DNA of 64,000 nt from Streptosporangium sp. NBC_01495. GTDB taxonomy: Bacteria > Actinomycetota > Actinomycetes > Streptosporangiales > Streptosporangiaceae. The DNA lies in contig NZ_CP109430.1 in NCBI RefSeq assembly GCF_036250735.1, forward strand, positions 992,001-1,056,000, written 5' to 3'. The notes beneath the pieces are model-generated. The model did not search any database and was not told the DNA's origin. It saw nothing but the letters and a program-made list of their open reading frames with translations. Both the position numbers and the translations under genes were made by a program. Positions 6,665 through 15,532 of the stretch are shown piece by piece; position 1 is the first letter of the stretch; each line of letters opens with the position of its first letter.

Positions 6665-9019
6665 ATGGAGGCAAAAACCCTTCACAGGAGTCGCACCCAC
6701 GGGCTGCCGGCCGAGACGACCAGCTTCGTGGGGCGTCGGCACGACATCGCCAACGTCAAGCGGTTGCTGTCGCAAGCACGGCTGGTGACACTGACCGGCG
6801 TAGGCGGGGTGGGTAAGTCCCGGCTGGCCACGCGGGTCGCCACCGATATGCAGCGGGCCTTTCCCGATGGCGTCTGGCTGGTCGAACTCGCCGCCCTCAA
6901 CGACAGGGAACTGATCCACCGGAACGTCGCCGAGGCTCTGTCGATACGGGACCACTCCACCCGGTCGGCCATGGAAGTGCTCATCGACCACCTGCGGGAC
7001 AAGCAGATGTTGATGATCCTGGACAACTGTGAACACGTGTTGCACGAGTGCACCGTGGTCGTCGAGATGTTGCTGCGGTCATGCCCGAAACTGCGGATCC
7101 TGGCCACCAGCCGACAGGCGTTGGGGGTCGGCGGCGAACAGCTCGTGGCCGTGCCGACGCTGTCGCTGCCGAACCCCGATGACAGGTCTCTCGTTGAATC
7201 CGACGCGGTGCGGCTGTTCGTGGAGCGGGCCGGGGCCATGGTCCAGGATTTCACCCTCACCAAGGAGAACCAGGGCGCGCTGGCGGGAATCTGCCGTCGG
7301 CTGGACGGGATTCCGCTGGCGATCGAACTGGCGGCCGTGCGACTGCGGGCGTTGTCGGTCCATCAGCTGCTCGAACGGCTGGAAGATCGGTCTCGGCTGC
7401 TCACCGTCGGACCGTGGACGAAACTGCCCCACCACCGGACGCTACGTGCTCTGATCGACTGGAGCTATAACCTGTGCACCGACCACGAACAACAGCTTTG
7501 GGCGCGTGTGTCGGTGTTCGCCGGTGGCCTGGATCTTGAGGCGGCGGAGGAGATCTGCTCCGGAGACGGAATCGCCCGCGAGGAGGTGATGGACCTGGTC
7601 GCGGCGCTGGTCGACAAGTCCATTCTGACAAGAGAGGAGCAGTCGTCGAGGGTACGCTACCGGCTCCTGGAAACGATCCGGGAATATGGCCTCGAACGAC
7701 TCGTCGCGTCCGGGAAAGAGGCGACGCTGCGCCGAAGGCATCGGGAGTACTACTGGAAATTGGCGGCCGAGGCCAACACGCGGCTCTTCGGCCCATCTCA
7801 GAAGGCTCTGACCGACCGGCTCCACCTGGATCACATCAATCTGCGCGCCGCCCTGGAGAACCACTTCAGCGAACCGGCGGACGTCGGGCGCTGCCTGAGC
7901 ATGGCGTCGAACCTCAACTTCCACTGGCTCACCGGTTACCACCTCGTCGAGGGGCGCTGCTGGCTGGACCGGGGGCTGGCCGCCTACACCGAGCCTGACG
8001 AGGTCCGGGCCCGTGCGCTGTGGACCAACAGCTGGCTGGCGATACACCAGGCCGACTTCGCATCGGCCGAGGCCATGTTGGAGGAGAGCCGCACCATCGG
8101 GGAAACACTGTCGCTGGTGCCGGACCTCGCCTACGTCGCGCTCTGCTCCGGAATGGTGGCCATGTACCGAAAGGACGTGGAATCCGCGGTCACCCTGTAC
8201 GAGGACGCGGTGACCGGTCAGCGTGCCGCGGAGAATCCAGTAGGGCTCGTGCAGGCACTTCTCCGGCTCTCCCTGAGCTACTCCTGCCTGGGCGATTTTT
8301 CGCGGGCCATGTCCTCCGCCGAGGAATGTCTGGAAATGTGCGACGCCCACGAGGAGATCTGGCACAGGGCGTACGCGATGACGGCGCTGGGGATCGCGGT
8401 CTGGCGTCGGGGCGACCCCCGACACGCCGACGCGCTGGTGAAGAAGGCTCTCAAGATCATGCACCTGCTCGACGATCCGCTGGGGGCCGGGCTCGCCCTG
8501 GAGGTGCTGGCCTCGGTCACCGCCGCGGAGGGCGAGAACGAAAGGGCGGCGCAGCTGCTGGGAATTCTCCGCACCGTCTGGCATGCGATCGGCGTGCCGC
8601 CGCTGTCCGCGTACGGGAATCTCATTTGCGATCACGATGAGTGCGAGTCCCTGATTCGCCGTGATCTTCGCGAGCAACGTTTTGACGCGGCGGTCAGGCG
8701 GGGGGCCGGGCTGTCCTACGACGAGGCGATCGCCTACGCCCTTGACCGGCATGTCCCCGTGGAGAGGTCGCCCAAGGAGTCCGGGCGGACATCCCAGCTG
8801 ACCGACAGGGAGATCGAGGTCGCCCGGCTCGTCGCCGCGGGAATGAGCAACAAGGAGATCGCGGCACTGCTGGTGATCTCCCAGCGCACCGCCGAAGGTC
8901 ACGTCGAGAAGATCCTGAACAAGCTTGGATTCAACTCCCGCGTCCAGGTCGCGACCTGGATCGGTGAGCGGGGACAGGACGGCGACGAGCCCTCGTCCGG
9001 TAGCCCGGCGGTTCCGTAG
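6665..9019 (+). CDS. Large ATP-binding LuxR-family regulator
   Basis: A 784-residue regulator. The N-terminal AAA/NB-ARC-like module has Walker A GVGGVGKS near residue 40 and Walker B MLMILDNCEH near residue 120. A central helical/TPR-like region follows. The C-terminal LuxR helix-turn-helix LTDREIEVARLVAAGMSNKE is at about residues 710-770. The ATG at 6665 is preferred because GAGGAA lies four bases upstream; GTG 6608 and ATG 6653 are in-frame alternatives. Such proteins are ATP-dependent transcription activators that respond to an unknown ligand. It lies 124 bp downstream of the MGT glycosyltransferase, possibly in the same transcript. Base composition is slightly lower in GC than its neighbours. 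Confidence 0.87.
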   Translation: MEAKTLHRSRTHGLPAETTSFVGRRHDIANVKRLLSQARLVTLTGVGGVGKSRLATRVATDMQRAFPDGVWLVELAALNDRELIHRNVAEALSIRDHSTRSAMEVLIDHLRDKQMLMILDNCEHVLHECTVVVEMLLRSCPKLRILATSRQALGVGGEQLVAVPTLSLPNPDDRSLVESDAVRLFVERAGAMVQDFTLTKENQGALAGICRRLDGIPLAIELAAVRLRALSVHQLLERLEDRSRLLTVGPWTKLPHHRTLRALIDWSYNLCTDHEQQLWARVSVFAGGLDLEAAEEICSGDGIAREEVMDLVAALVDKSILTREEQSSRVRYRLLETIREYGLERLVASGKEATLRRRHREYYWKLAAEANTRLFGPSQKALTDRLHLDHINLRAALENHFSEPADVGRCLSMASNLNFHWLTGYHLVEGRCWLDRGLAAYTEPDEVRARALWTNSWLAIHQADFASAEAMLEESRTIGETLSLVPDLAYVALCSGMVAMYRKDVESAVTLYEDAVTGQRAAENPVGLVQALLRLSLSYSCLGDFSRAMSSAEECLEMCDAHEEIWHRAYAMTALGIAVWRRGDPRHADALVKKALKIMHLLDDPLGAGLALEVLASVTAAEGENERAAQLLGILRTVWHAIGVPPLSAYGNLICDHDECESLIRRDLREQRFDAAVRRGAGLSYDEAIAYALDRHVPVERSPKESGRTSQLTDREIEVARLVAAGMSNKEIAALLVISQRTAEGHVEKILNKLGFNSRVQVATWIGERGQDGDEPSSGSPAVP

Positions 9020-9233
9020 AGGCCGCTCAGGGGCGCGGGGCCGGGCTGGGGCCATGGCCGTCGCCGGCCGGGTGGCCCCGGGCCGGGCTCACGGTGGTCC
9101 GATGCCTCGCGGCGGGTACCCGTACACGGTGCGACAGGTACCCATACGGGGGTTTGTACGGTTCTCGGGCCGGTGCGGTGCGGCGAGGCTGGACACAGAT
9201 GTTCGCCACCGACCGCCGAGAGGATGAGGCACC

Positions 9234-9518
9234 GTGTACAGGGACGTCACTTCCGTCTGGCAGCTTCTCGCCGCGATCTGGCCCATCGAGCTCGCTTCGC
9301 TGGTCTTCGTCGCAGGTCTCGTCTGGCTGGTAAACCGGCTCGTGTTCAAGACCGTCGCGACGCTCGACGGCGACCGCGACACGTTCGACAGGATGGAAAA
9401 CGCTGACCCGCAGCCCCGGGTCAGCGGGCGGTGGTGCGGCCGATCAGGCGTTCGTGACGTTGCTTGGCCGCCTGGGGGGTGGCGAGGCCGAGGCCGAACG
9501 CGATCTCCTGCCAGGTGA
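9234..9518 (+). CDS. Small putative membrane protein
   Basis: The frame starts at GTG 9234 with GAGG six bases upstream. It has one clear hydrophobic segment (about residues 11-37, LLAAIWPIELASLVFVAGLV) and then a charged tail. Codon bias is normal up to about residue 60. After that the frame runs through a terminator hairpin and antisense to the next gene, and its codon use looks non-coding. The true product may therefore be shorter than the 94 residues drawn, or a frameshift may be present. No family recognised. Confidence 0.45.
   Translation: MYRDVTSVWQLLAAIWPIELASLVFVAGLVWLVNRLVFKTVATLDGDRDTFDRMENADPQPRVSGRWCGRSGVRDVAWPPGGWRGRGRTRSPAR
9401..9426 (-). terminator. Rho-independent terminator of the 9421-9855 gene
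   Basis: Ten-base perfect arms (CGCTGACCCG and CGGGTCAGCG) with a six-base loop overlap the stop codon of the minus-strand gene and are followed on that strand by TTTTCC. Confidence 0.75.
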
Positions 9519-9855
9519 GGTCGCGGCCCCGCGCCATGAGGAGGAGGGACGCCTCCAGCTCGTCCAGCTCCGCGCGGACCCGGGGGATGAGGGTCAGGGC
9601 GGCCGTGATGTCGGCGTGGTCCACCTCGGGCTCGCCCTCCTCGCGATGGGCGCCGCCGCTCAGCAGGAACGTCACGAGCCTGACGGCCTCGTGGGCTCCG
9701 AGGACCGTGGGGTGGACCTGCCGGAGGCGCTGGGCCTCGTCGGCGGCATGGCGCTCGGCGATGCGCGAGAGGGAGGCGTACTCGCGGTGCGCCCGGGTCA
9801 GGCCCGGGTCGGGAGGCGTGAAGGGGTCGGGTGACTCGTCGTGATTCGCGGGCAT
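9421..9855 (-). CDS. Small helix-turn-helix DNA-binding protein
   Basis: A 144-residue protein with an acidic N-terminus and a C-terminal helix-turn-helix (about residues 110-140, DLTWQEIAFGLGLATPQAAK). This resembles small actinomycete DNA-binding proteins of unknown function. Two in-frame starts exist: ATG 9894 and ATG 9855. TTGACA (9886-9891, minus) and CATCCT (9862-9867) with an 18-bp spacer would place transcription at about 9855, so leaderless translation from 9855 is preferred. The ATG at 9894 would begin upstream of this start site. The promoter carries an imperfect GACAA/TTGTC inverted repeat that could be an operator. Regulatory target unknown. Confidence 0.65.
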   Translation of the reverse strand: MPANHDESPDPFTPPDPGLTRAHREYASLSRIAERHAADEAQRLRQVHPTVLGAHEAVRLVTFLLSGGAHREEGEPEVDHADITAALTLIPRVRAELDELEASLLLMARGRDLTWQEIAFGLGLATPQAAKQRHERLIGRTTAR

Positions 9856-10095
9856 GCGACCAGGATGATCCGACAAACGGTCTGTTGTCAACATGATGAG
9901 TTCAACGAAATGTTTAAACGGTGGGCGTGATGTTCTCCTCGCGACCCGCTGAACGTGCCGGTGAGGCGACGGCCGGGGCGGGGTGGGGACAGGGAGAAAA
10001 CGGGGTGAGGGCGGGCACCCGGGGCCGGGAATCCGGCCAATCCCCCGGTGGCGCCGACGTGAGCCGGTTTCCCCGGCGCCCCCGGCATGAGAAGA

Positions 10096-10123
10096 CCACG
10101 CGGGGTCGAGCGGCCCCGCGTGG
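10096..10123 (-). terminator. Hairpin terminator downstream of the P450 gene
   Basis: CCACGCGGGG and CCCCGCGTGG (10-bp arms, 8-base loop) lie 70 bp after the P450 stop. On the plus strand the hairpin is followed by CCTTTT. The rest of the 9856-10192 spacer holds only the promoter of the small DNA-binding gene and GC-rich sequence. Confidence 0.65.
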
Positions 10124-10192
10124 CCTTTTCGATGTCGTTCTCGGTGTGCGCCCTCGGGTGCGTACCGGGTGCGTCCTCGGTGTCGCCGGACC

Positions 10193-11398
10193 TCAGCCGA
10201 CGGAGACCGGCAGGTCCTTGATGCCGTTGATGAAGTTGGAGCGGAGGCGGCGGGCCTCGCCGGTCTGCTCCAGGCCGGGCAGCCGCTCGGCCAGCACCTC
10301 GAACAGGACGCGCAGTTCCAGCTTGGCGAGGTGGTTGCCGAGGCAGAAGTGGGCCCCGCCGCCACCGAAGCCGATGTGCGGGTTGGGGTCGCGGCCGATG
10401 TCGAAGGTGCCGGGGTCGGCGAACACGTCCTCGTCCCGGTTGGCGGAGCTGTAGAAGATCACGACCTTGTCGTCGGCCTTGATCTCCTGCTCGCCGATCG
10501 TCGTGTCGACGGTGGCCGTACGGCGGAAGAGGTTCACCGGGGCGACCCAGCGGACGATCTCGTCGGCGGCGGTGCGGGCCAGGGTGGGGTCGGCGACCAG
10601 GCGCCGCCACTGCTCGGGGTTCTCGAAGAAGGCGAGCATGCCGCCCGAGGCCGCGTTGCGGGTGGTCTCGTTGCCGGCGACCACGAGCAGCAGCACGAAC
10701 AGGTCGAACTCCTCCTCGGTGAGGGTCTCCCCGGCGGCGTCGGGCATGATCAGCTTGGTGACGATGTCCTGGCGGGGCTGTGCGCGACGCTCGGCGGCGA
10801 GGGCGTTGGCGTAGGCGTAGACCTCCATGGCCGCGTTCGCGCCCTCGGCCGGGTCGGCCGCGTAGTCCGGGTCCTCGGCCCCGATCATCTGGTTGGACCA
10901 GTTGAAGATCTTGTCGCGGTCCTCGACGGGGGCGCCGAGCAGCTCGCAGATCACGTACAGCGGCAGCGGGGCGGCGATGTCCCTGACGAAGTCGACCGAG
11001 CCGCGTCCCTTGGCCTCGTCCACCAGCTCGTGGCAGATGTCGCGGATGTGCTCCTCCAGGGCGCCCATCATGCGCGGGGTGAAGCCCCGGTTGACCAGGG
11101 AGCGCCGCCGGGTGTGCTCCGGCGGGTCCTGGTTGAGCATCATCATCCGCTGGAGGGCCATCTGGTCCTCGGGCATCTCGTTGAAGAGCGCGAGTTTCCT
11201 GCTCGACGAGAACAGGTCGGAGCGGCGGGAGACCTGCACCACGTCGGCGTGCTTGGTGACCGCCCAGAAGCCCGGCCAGCCCCGCTCGGCGTCACCGGGA
11301 TGCGCGTATACCGGGGCGTTCGCCCGTAGCCAGGCCAGCTGATCGTAAGGCGCGCCGTTCCGCCAATAGAAGTCCTGGTCGACCAGATCGATATCCAT
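10193..11398 (-). CDS. Cytochrome P450, steroid C26/27-hydroxylase type (CYP125/CYP142-like)
   Basis: A 401-residue soluble P450. The I-helix AGNETTRN has the Asn-Glu-Thr-Thr form seen in CYP125. The K-helix ADEIVRW carries ExxR. The heme loop FGGGGAHFCLGNHLAK contains the Cys ligand. In mycobacteria and rhodococci such enzymes oxidise the terminal methyl of the cholesterol side chain. The ATG at 11398 follows GGAGGACCA. It stands alone rather than heading the igr-type operon at 56355. Its upstream region carries a perfect KstR consensus and a perfect KstR2 consensus, which supports the steroid assignment. CYP125 versus CYP142 cannot be decided by eye. Confidence 0.85.
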   Translation of the reverse strand: MDIDLVDQDFYWRNGAPYDQLAWLRANAPVYAHPGDAERGWPGFWAVTKHADVVQVSRRSDLFSSSRKLALFNEMPEDQMALQRMMMLNQDPPEHTRRRSLVNRGFTPRMMGALEEHIRDICHELVDEAKGRGSVDFVRDIAAPLPLYVICELLGAPVEDRDKIFNWSNQMIGAEDPDYAADPAEGANAAMEVYAYANALAAERRAQPRQDIVTKLIMPDAAGETLTEEEFDLFVLLLVVAGNETTRNAASGGMLAFFENPEQWRRLVADPTLARTAADEIVRWVAPVNLFRRTATVDTTIGEQEIKADDKVVIFYSSANRDEDVFADPGTFDIGRDPNPHIGFGGGGAHFCLGNHLAKLELRVLFEVLAERLPGLEQTGEARRLRSNFINGIKDLPVSVG

Positions 11399-11566
11399 TG
11401 GTCCTCCTGCGAACCGGGTCGGCGTTCTCGTGACACGGCTCATTGTCGGTGCGGCCTGGGGGTGCGGTCAGCCGCGTACCCTACCCGTTCGCGGGGAATC
11501 CGTGACGAACGTGGCGATCGCGGGGCCTTCCGGTGTTCCCGCCTCCCGCCCGGGACGCGCTGAGCT

Positions 11567-11580
11567 ACCAAGCGCTTGAT
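11567..11580. promoter_or_regulatory. KstR2-like operator
   Basis: ACCAAGCGCTTGAT matches the KstR2 consensus AnCAAGnnCTTGnT at every fixed position, around the palindrome CAAGCGCTTG. KstR2 represses lower-ring (HIP) cholesterol catabolism genes in mycobacteria. Other TetR regulators of acyl-CoA genes bind similar CAAG-CTTG sites, so the binding protein is not certain. Confidence 0.5.
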
Positions 11581-11603
11581 CGGGCGTTTGATAATTCTCT
11601 TTC

Positions 11604-11617
11604 TGAAACGTGTTCTA
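11604..11617. promoter_or_regulatory. KstR-like operator of the P450 gene
   Basis: TGAAACGTGTTCTA matches TnnAACnnGTTnnA at all fixed positions. It lies about 205 bp upstream of the P450 start in the 11399-11852 spacer. That spacer is otherwise free of genes and also holds the fucosidase terminator. Confidence 0.6.
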
Positions 11618-11692
11618 TTACGGGAAGGGGGTCCCGTCAAGTTGGCGCCCTGGCCGACGCCCCCGAGCGCCCCGCACGGCCCCGCACACGGC

Positions 11693-11732
11693 CGCGAGGC
11701 CCGGAAAGCGTGGGTGCTTTCCGGGCCTCGCG
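11693..11732 (-). terminator. Strong hairpin terminator after the fucosidase
   Basis: A perfect 17-bp stem (CGCGAGGCCCGGAAAGC and its complement) with a 6-base loop lies 120 bp after the fucosidase stop. Between them are GGTGAAACA repeats (11733-11760) and about three degenerate 24-bp copies of CGTACCGGAACCGGGGACGG (11793-11850). Confidence 0.8.
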
Positions 11733-11852
11733 GGGTGAAACAGGGTGAAACAGGGTTAAGCGGGGTGAATCAGGATGTGTCAGGGGTGGGGGTCCGGTAC
11801 GGGAACCGGAGACGGATCCCGTACCGGAACCGGGGACGGATCGCGTACCGGA

Positions 11853-14800
11853 TCAGAACGCGATGTCGCGCCAGGTGCCCACCTCCGCGGCGGTCAGGGC
11901 CTTCGGCAGGATGGCCATCCGGTCGACCGCGCCGGTCAGGCGCTGGCCGCCGTCCTGGTCGGCGGCGAAGCGCAGCGGCCGGGCGATGCAGCCGGTGATG
12001 CCGTCGGTGGTGGCGTTGCCGCCGCCGACCCGGGTGCCGTCGACGTAGGTGTTGATCGCGCCGTTGCGGTTCATGGTGACGACGAGGTCGATGTAGCGGC
12101 CGGTCGGGATCGTCCCGCTCAGCCCCACGTTCTGCCCGGCGCCGATGAAGCGCAGGGTGTTGGAGGGGGTGAGGTCGATGATGATCCCGTCGGTGCCGGG
12201 GTTGCCGCCCGGCTGGGAGTCGAAGAGCCTCCGGTAGCCGGTTCCCCCGATCTTGACCTCGGCCGCGAACGTCGCCTCGGGCATGTAGCCCAGCAGCGTG
12301 CTCGCCGTGGAGAGGTAGGTCGAGCCGTTCAGGACCAGCCCGCTGCCGCTCGGGGCGGTGGCGTCGTAGGTCGCCGTACCGACGATGTTGGCGTTCCTGC
12401 CGCTGCCCGAGCTGTCGGTCACGGTCGTGCCCGACGTCGGGTCCCAGGCGACGACGGCCCTGTCCGTCGGCGGGGTGACGCACGGGTTGAGGCCGACGGC
12501 CGCCGAGCTGCCCGCCTTCCAGCCGTCGCCCGAGAGCTCCGCCGCGATCCGCGCGGACCTGGTCCCGTTCGAGGGGCCGACGACCACGGAGAACGAGAAG
12601 GTCTTGGAGTCGCCCGGCGAGACGGCGGGCACCTCGATCGAGGCGGGGGTGGAGGTCCAGCCCTGCGGCAGGGTGAGGGCCAGCGTGCCGGCGACCTCCT
12701 CATTGCCGGTCGCGGTGACGGCGACGGTGACCGGGATCGTCTCGCCGGCGCCCGCGATCACGGGTGCGGTGATCTTGACGGTCACCTCGTTGACGATCGT
12801 GTAGGACTCTCCGTCCTTGGCGTCGATGGTGATGACGTCACCGTCGCGGGGCGGGGTGATCGTCTTGCCGCTCTCGTCCTCGACGTGGTAGCGGCCATTG
12901 ATCATGGCGGCGCGGACCTTGAGGGGACCGGACCTCCCCGCGTGCACGGTGACCCTGTCGGCGTTGCCGTCCTTCCACGAGGCGTCCACGGTCACGTCGC
13001 CCCGGGCGCGCAGGCCGGTGACCGAGCCGTTGGACCAGGCCGACGGCAGCGCGGGCAGTACGTGGACCGTGTCGTGCTGGCTCTGCAGCAGCATCTCGGC
13101 CATGCCGGAGGTGGCGCCGAAGTTGCCGTCGATCTGGAACGGCGGGTGGGTGTCCCACAGGTTGTCCAGCGTGGAGCTCTTGAGCTGCTCGCTGAGCATC
13201 TTGTGCGAGTGGTCGCCGTCCAGCAGGCGGGCCCAGAAGTTGACCTTCCACGCCTTGCTCCAGCCGGTGCCGCCGTCGCCTCGCGCGGTGAGCGAGATCT
13301 TGGCCGCCTCGGCCTCCGGGGTACCGGCCGTGATCTGCCGTCCGGGGTGCAGGGCGAACAGGTGGGAGACGTGCCGGTGGTCGTTGCGCGGGTTGTCCAG
13401 GTCCTGCTTCCACTCCTGGAGCTGTCCCCAGGAACCGATCCGGATGCCCGGGTCGAGCTTGTCCAGCGCGGCCTGCAGCTCGGCCTGGAAGGGCTTGTCG
13501 TTCTTCAGCTCCTTCGCCGCCTCCAGGGTGTTGGTCAGCAGGTCGTAGACGATCTGCTGGGACATCGAGGCGCCGGCCGTGAAGTCGCCCTGCTCGGGGG
13601 AGTAGCTGGGGGAGACCACGAGCTTGCCGTCACGCGGGTCGGTGTAGAGGGTGTCCAGCCAGAACTCGGCCGCGCCCTTCATCGCCGGGTACGCGGTCGT
13701 GCGCAGGTACTTGTTGCTGCCGCTGAAGCGGTAGTGGTCGTACATCTGCTGGGTCAGCCACGCCGCCGCGTCGGGGAACCAGAACGAGCTGGCCCAGTTG
13801 TGCACGCCGGTGAAGCCGAACGGGTTGGTCTCGTTGTGCACCACCCAGCCGCGCGCCCCGAACATCTCCTGCGCGGTCTTCTGGCCGGGGGCGACCATCG
13901 ACTGGATGTACTTGTCGTACGGCTCGGTCGTCTCGGCGAGGTTGGTCTGCTCGGCGAGCCAGTAGTTCATCTGCAGGTTGATGTTGACGTGGTAGTCGGC
14001 CGACCAGGGTGGATTGGTGGAGTTGTTCCACACGCCCTGCAGGTTGGCCGGGAGCGATCCCTCCCTGGAGGAGGCGATCAGCAGGTAGCGGCCGTAGGCG
14101 AAGAACAACGCCTCCAGCGCCCGGTCGTCGGTCGAGGCGCCACCGGTGTACGCCGCGCGCAGCCTGTCGGTCGGGATGGCCGGCGCCTTCTGCCCGAGGT
14201 CCAGCTTGACCCGGTCGAACAGGTTCCGGTAGTCGGTCAGGTGCTTGGACTTGAGCCCCTCGTACGACCTGCCGGCGGCCGCGTCGACCGCCGCGGTCAC
14301 CTTGGCGTGCGGGTCCACGGTCCGGTAGGTCGGGTAGACGTCGGAGTAGTCGGTGCCCGCCGACAGCACGAACATCGCGCTGTTGGCGCCCGTGACGGTG
14401 ACCCTGTCGGTGCCGTCGGTGCGGGTGCCGCCCTGGGTGACCACCTGGACCTGCGACTCGAACTTCATGCCGTTGTCGGCGAGCACGCCCTTGACGGTGA
14501 GGCGGCCCTTGGAGACCGAGACCTGCTTGTCGTTGCGGGGCGAGGAGGTGCGCAGCGTGAAGGAGACCTTACCGCCCTTGTCGGCGGAGATCCGGCCGAC
14601 GACGACGTTGCTGGGGTGGCTGGCGAAGTACTCGCGGGAGTAGGTCACCCCGTCCGCGGTGTAGCCGACCTTGGCGACCGCGTCGCGCAGGTTCAGCTCC
14701 CGGCGGTAGCCGGTGGCCGTGCCCGCCGGGATTTCGGGCATGTCCAGCCAGAGGTCCCCAAAGGTCTGGTAGGAGCCGAAGCCGCTCTTGGGCTGTCCGA

Positions 14801-15200
14801 GCTTGGCCGCCACCGCCTCGGGAGACATCTTGCCATCACGGTCGATCTGCGCTCGGACCTCGGCGATCGCGTTCGGCCTGGGAGTGGTCCAGTTGCCGAA
14901 ATTGTAGTTGTTCGCGCCGGGGCCGCCGGTCCACAGGGACTTCTCGTTGAACTGGATCTGCTCGCTGTTGACACCGCCGAACACCATGGCACCCAGCGCG
15001 CCGTTGCCGATCGGCAGCGCCTGGGTCTCCCAGTCGGTGGCTGGCTTGTCATACCAGAGTGTCAAATCATCGGGTGTATCTAGCTGTGTCAGATTTGTTG
15101 ACAGTTCTGCGTTAGCTGAACTCTGGCCGTATAACCCGGTGGCAAGGGTGAGGGCGGCAAGGAGGGCGACGCCGAGACGTCGTCGTGGGGGGTGGAGCAA
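11853..15200 (-). CDS. Secreted GH95 alpha-L-fucosidase with C-terminal NEW3-like and LamG-like domains
   Basis: A 1115-residue exported enzyme that should release alpha-L-fucose (or alpha-L-galactose) from glycans by inversion. A Sec signal peptide (RRRLGVALLAALTLATG) ends near ANA-EL, residue about 31. The GH95 domain (about 40-760) has HVNINLQMNYW (the catalytic Asn pair), SPSYSPEQG (general acid Glu) and DGNFGATSG (Asp). A beta-sandwich resembling the NPCBM-associated NEW3 domain (about 770-890) and a concanavalin/LamG-like domain (about 915-1100) follow. The TTG at 15200 has GGAGGA five bases upstream. It is divergent from the L-fucose catabolic operon, so released fucose is probably imported and degraded by its neighbours. 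Confidence 0.92.
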   Translation of the reverse strand: MLHPPRRRLGVALLAALTLATGLYGQSSANAELSTNLTQLDTPDDLTLWYDKPATDWETQALPIGNGALGAMVFGGVNSEQIQFNEKSLWTGGPGANNYNFGNWTTPRPNAIAEVRAQIDRDGKMSPEAVAAKLGQPKSGFGSYQTFGDLWLDMPEIPAGTATGYRRELNLRDAVAKVGYTADGVTYSREYFASHPSNVVVGRISADKGGKVSFTLRTSSPRNDKQVSVSKGRLTVKGVLADNGMKFESQVQVVTQGGTRTDGTDRVTVTGANSAMFVLSAGTDYSDVYPTYRTVDPHAKVTAAVDAAAGRSYEGLKSKHLTDYRNLFDRVKLDLGQKAPAIPTDRLRAAYTGGASTDDRALEALFFAYGRYLLIASSREGSLPANLQGVWNNSTNPPWSADYHVNINLQMNYWLAEQTNLAETTEPYDKYIQSMVAPGQKTAQEMFGARGWVVHNETNPFGFTGVHNWASSFWFPDAAAWLTQQMYDHYRFSGSNKYLRTTAYPAMKGAAEFWLDTLYTDPRDGKLVVSPSYSPEQGDFTAGASMSQQIVYDLLTNTLEAAKELKNDKPFQAELQAALDKLDPGIRIGSWGQLQEWKQDLDNPRNDHRHVSHLFALHPGRQITAGTPEAEAAKISLTARGDGGTGWSKAWKVNFWARLLDGDHSHKMLSEQLKSSTLDNLWDTHPPFQIDGNFGATSGMAEMLLQSQHDTVHVLPALPSAWSNGSVTGLRARGDVTVDASWKDGNADRVTVHAGRSGPLKVRAAMINGRYHVEDESGKTITPPRDGDVITIDAKDGESYTIVNEVTVKITAPVIAGAGETIPVTVAVTATGNEEVAGTLALTLPQGWTSTPASIEVPAVSPGDSKTFSFSVVVGPSNGTRSARIAAELSGDGWKAGSSAAVGLNPCVTPPTDRAVVAWDPTSGTTVTDSSGSGRNANIVGTATYDATAPSGSGLVLNGSTYLSTASTLLGYMPEATFAAEVKIGGTGYRRLFDSQPGGNPGTDGIIIDLTPSNTLRFIGAGQNVGLSGTIPTGRYIDLVVTMNRNGAINTYVDGTRVGGGNATTDGITGCIARPLRFAADQDGGQRLTGAVDRMAILPKALTAAEVGTWRDIAF

Positions 15201-15271
15201 CGGATTCCTCCGATCACAGGGCTGGGCTGTTTCAAGGAGATAGCACCGAAATTCCGCCGTAACAAGTCTCG

Positions 15272-15287
15272 TCCTCCGATGTTTATC
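15272..15287. promoter_or_regulatory. Partial GntR-type operator upstream of the fucosidase
   Basis: TCCGATGTTTATC (15275-15287) shares CCGATGT with the perfect palindrome AGACATCCGATGTCT at 52977. It is 75 bp before the fucosidase start. The match is a half-site only. Confidence 0.3.
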
Positions 15288-15436
15288 GTTGATTGACCAC
15301 TTTTGTGCCTCTCACCACCGCGAACGTCCTAGATGATCTCTGTTTCCGTCCGCGCGAGGAAATCCGATGACCGGAGGCCAGGGTTCGCGGACGATCCGGT
15401 ATAACCCCTGCAAGCTGCGGTTTCTCCTCGATAACG

Positions 15437-15516
15437 GATCGGATGTATCGGCCCGTGAGGGGTTGACACCGAGGTTCGGCGTCGTTCAGCATCACGAGAC
15501 AAGACATCCGATGTAT
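15437..15516 (+). promoter_or_regulatory. Promoter and GntR-type operator of the L-fucose catabolic operon
   Basis: TTGACA (15463-15468) and CAGCAT (15487-15492, 18-bp spacer) form a promoter. AGACATCCGATGTAT (15502-15516), just past the expected start site, matches 13 of 15 bases of the palindrome at 52977-52991. A weaker GGATGTATC copy lies at 15441-15449. Repression by a FadR-type GntR protein is inferred. Confidence 0.55.
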
Positions 15517-15532
15517 CAACGAAGGGTGCGGT

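Noticed and set aside
9886..9911. Further KstR-type site near 9890
   Set aside because: AAC and GTT triplets are present but not in the two-base-spaced palindromic arrangement.
11775..15083. Very long open frame on the plus strand opposite the fucosidase
   Set aside because: It is an antisense shadow: the minus frame carries a signal peptide, GH95 motifs and a good ribosome site, while the plus frame is Val/Gly/Arg-rich with no recognisable domain. The same applies to other long antisense frames in the window.
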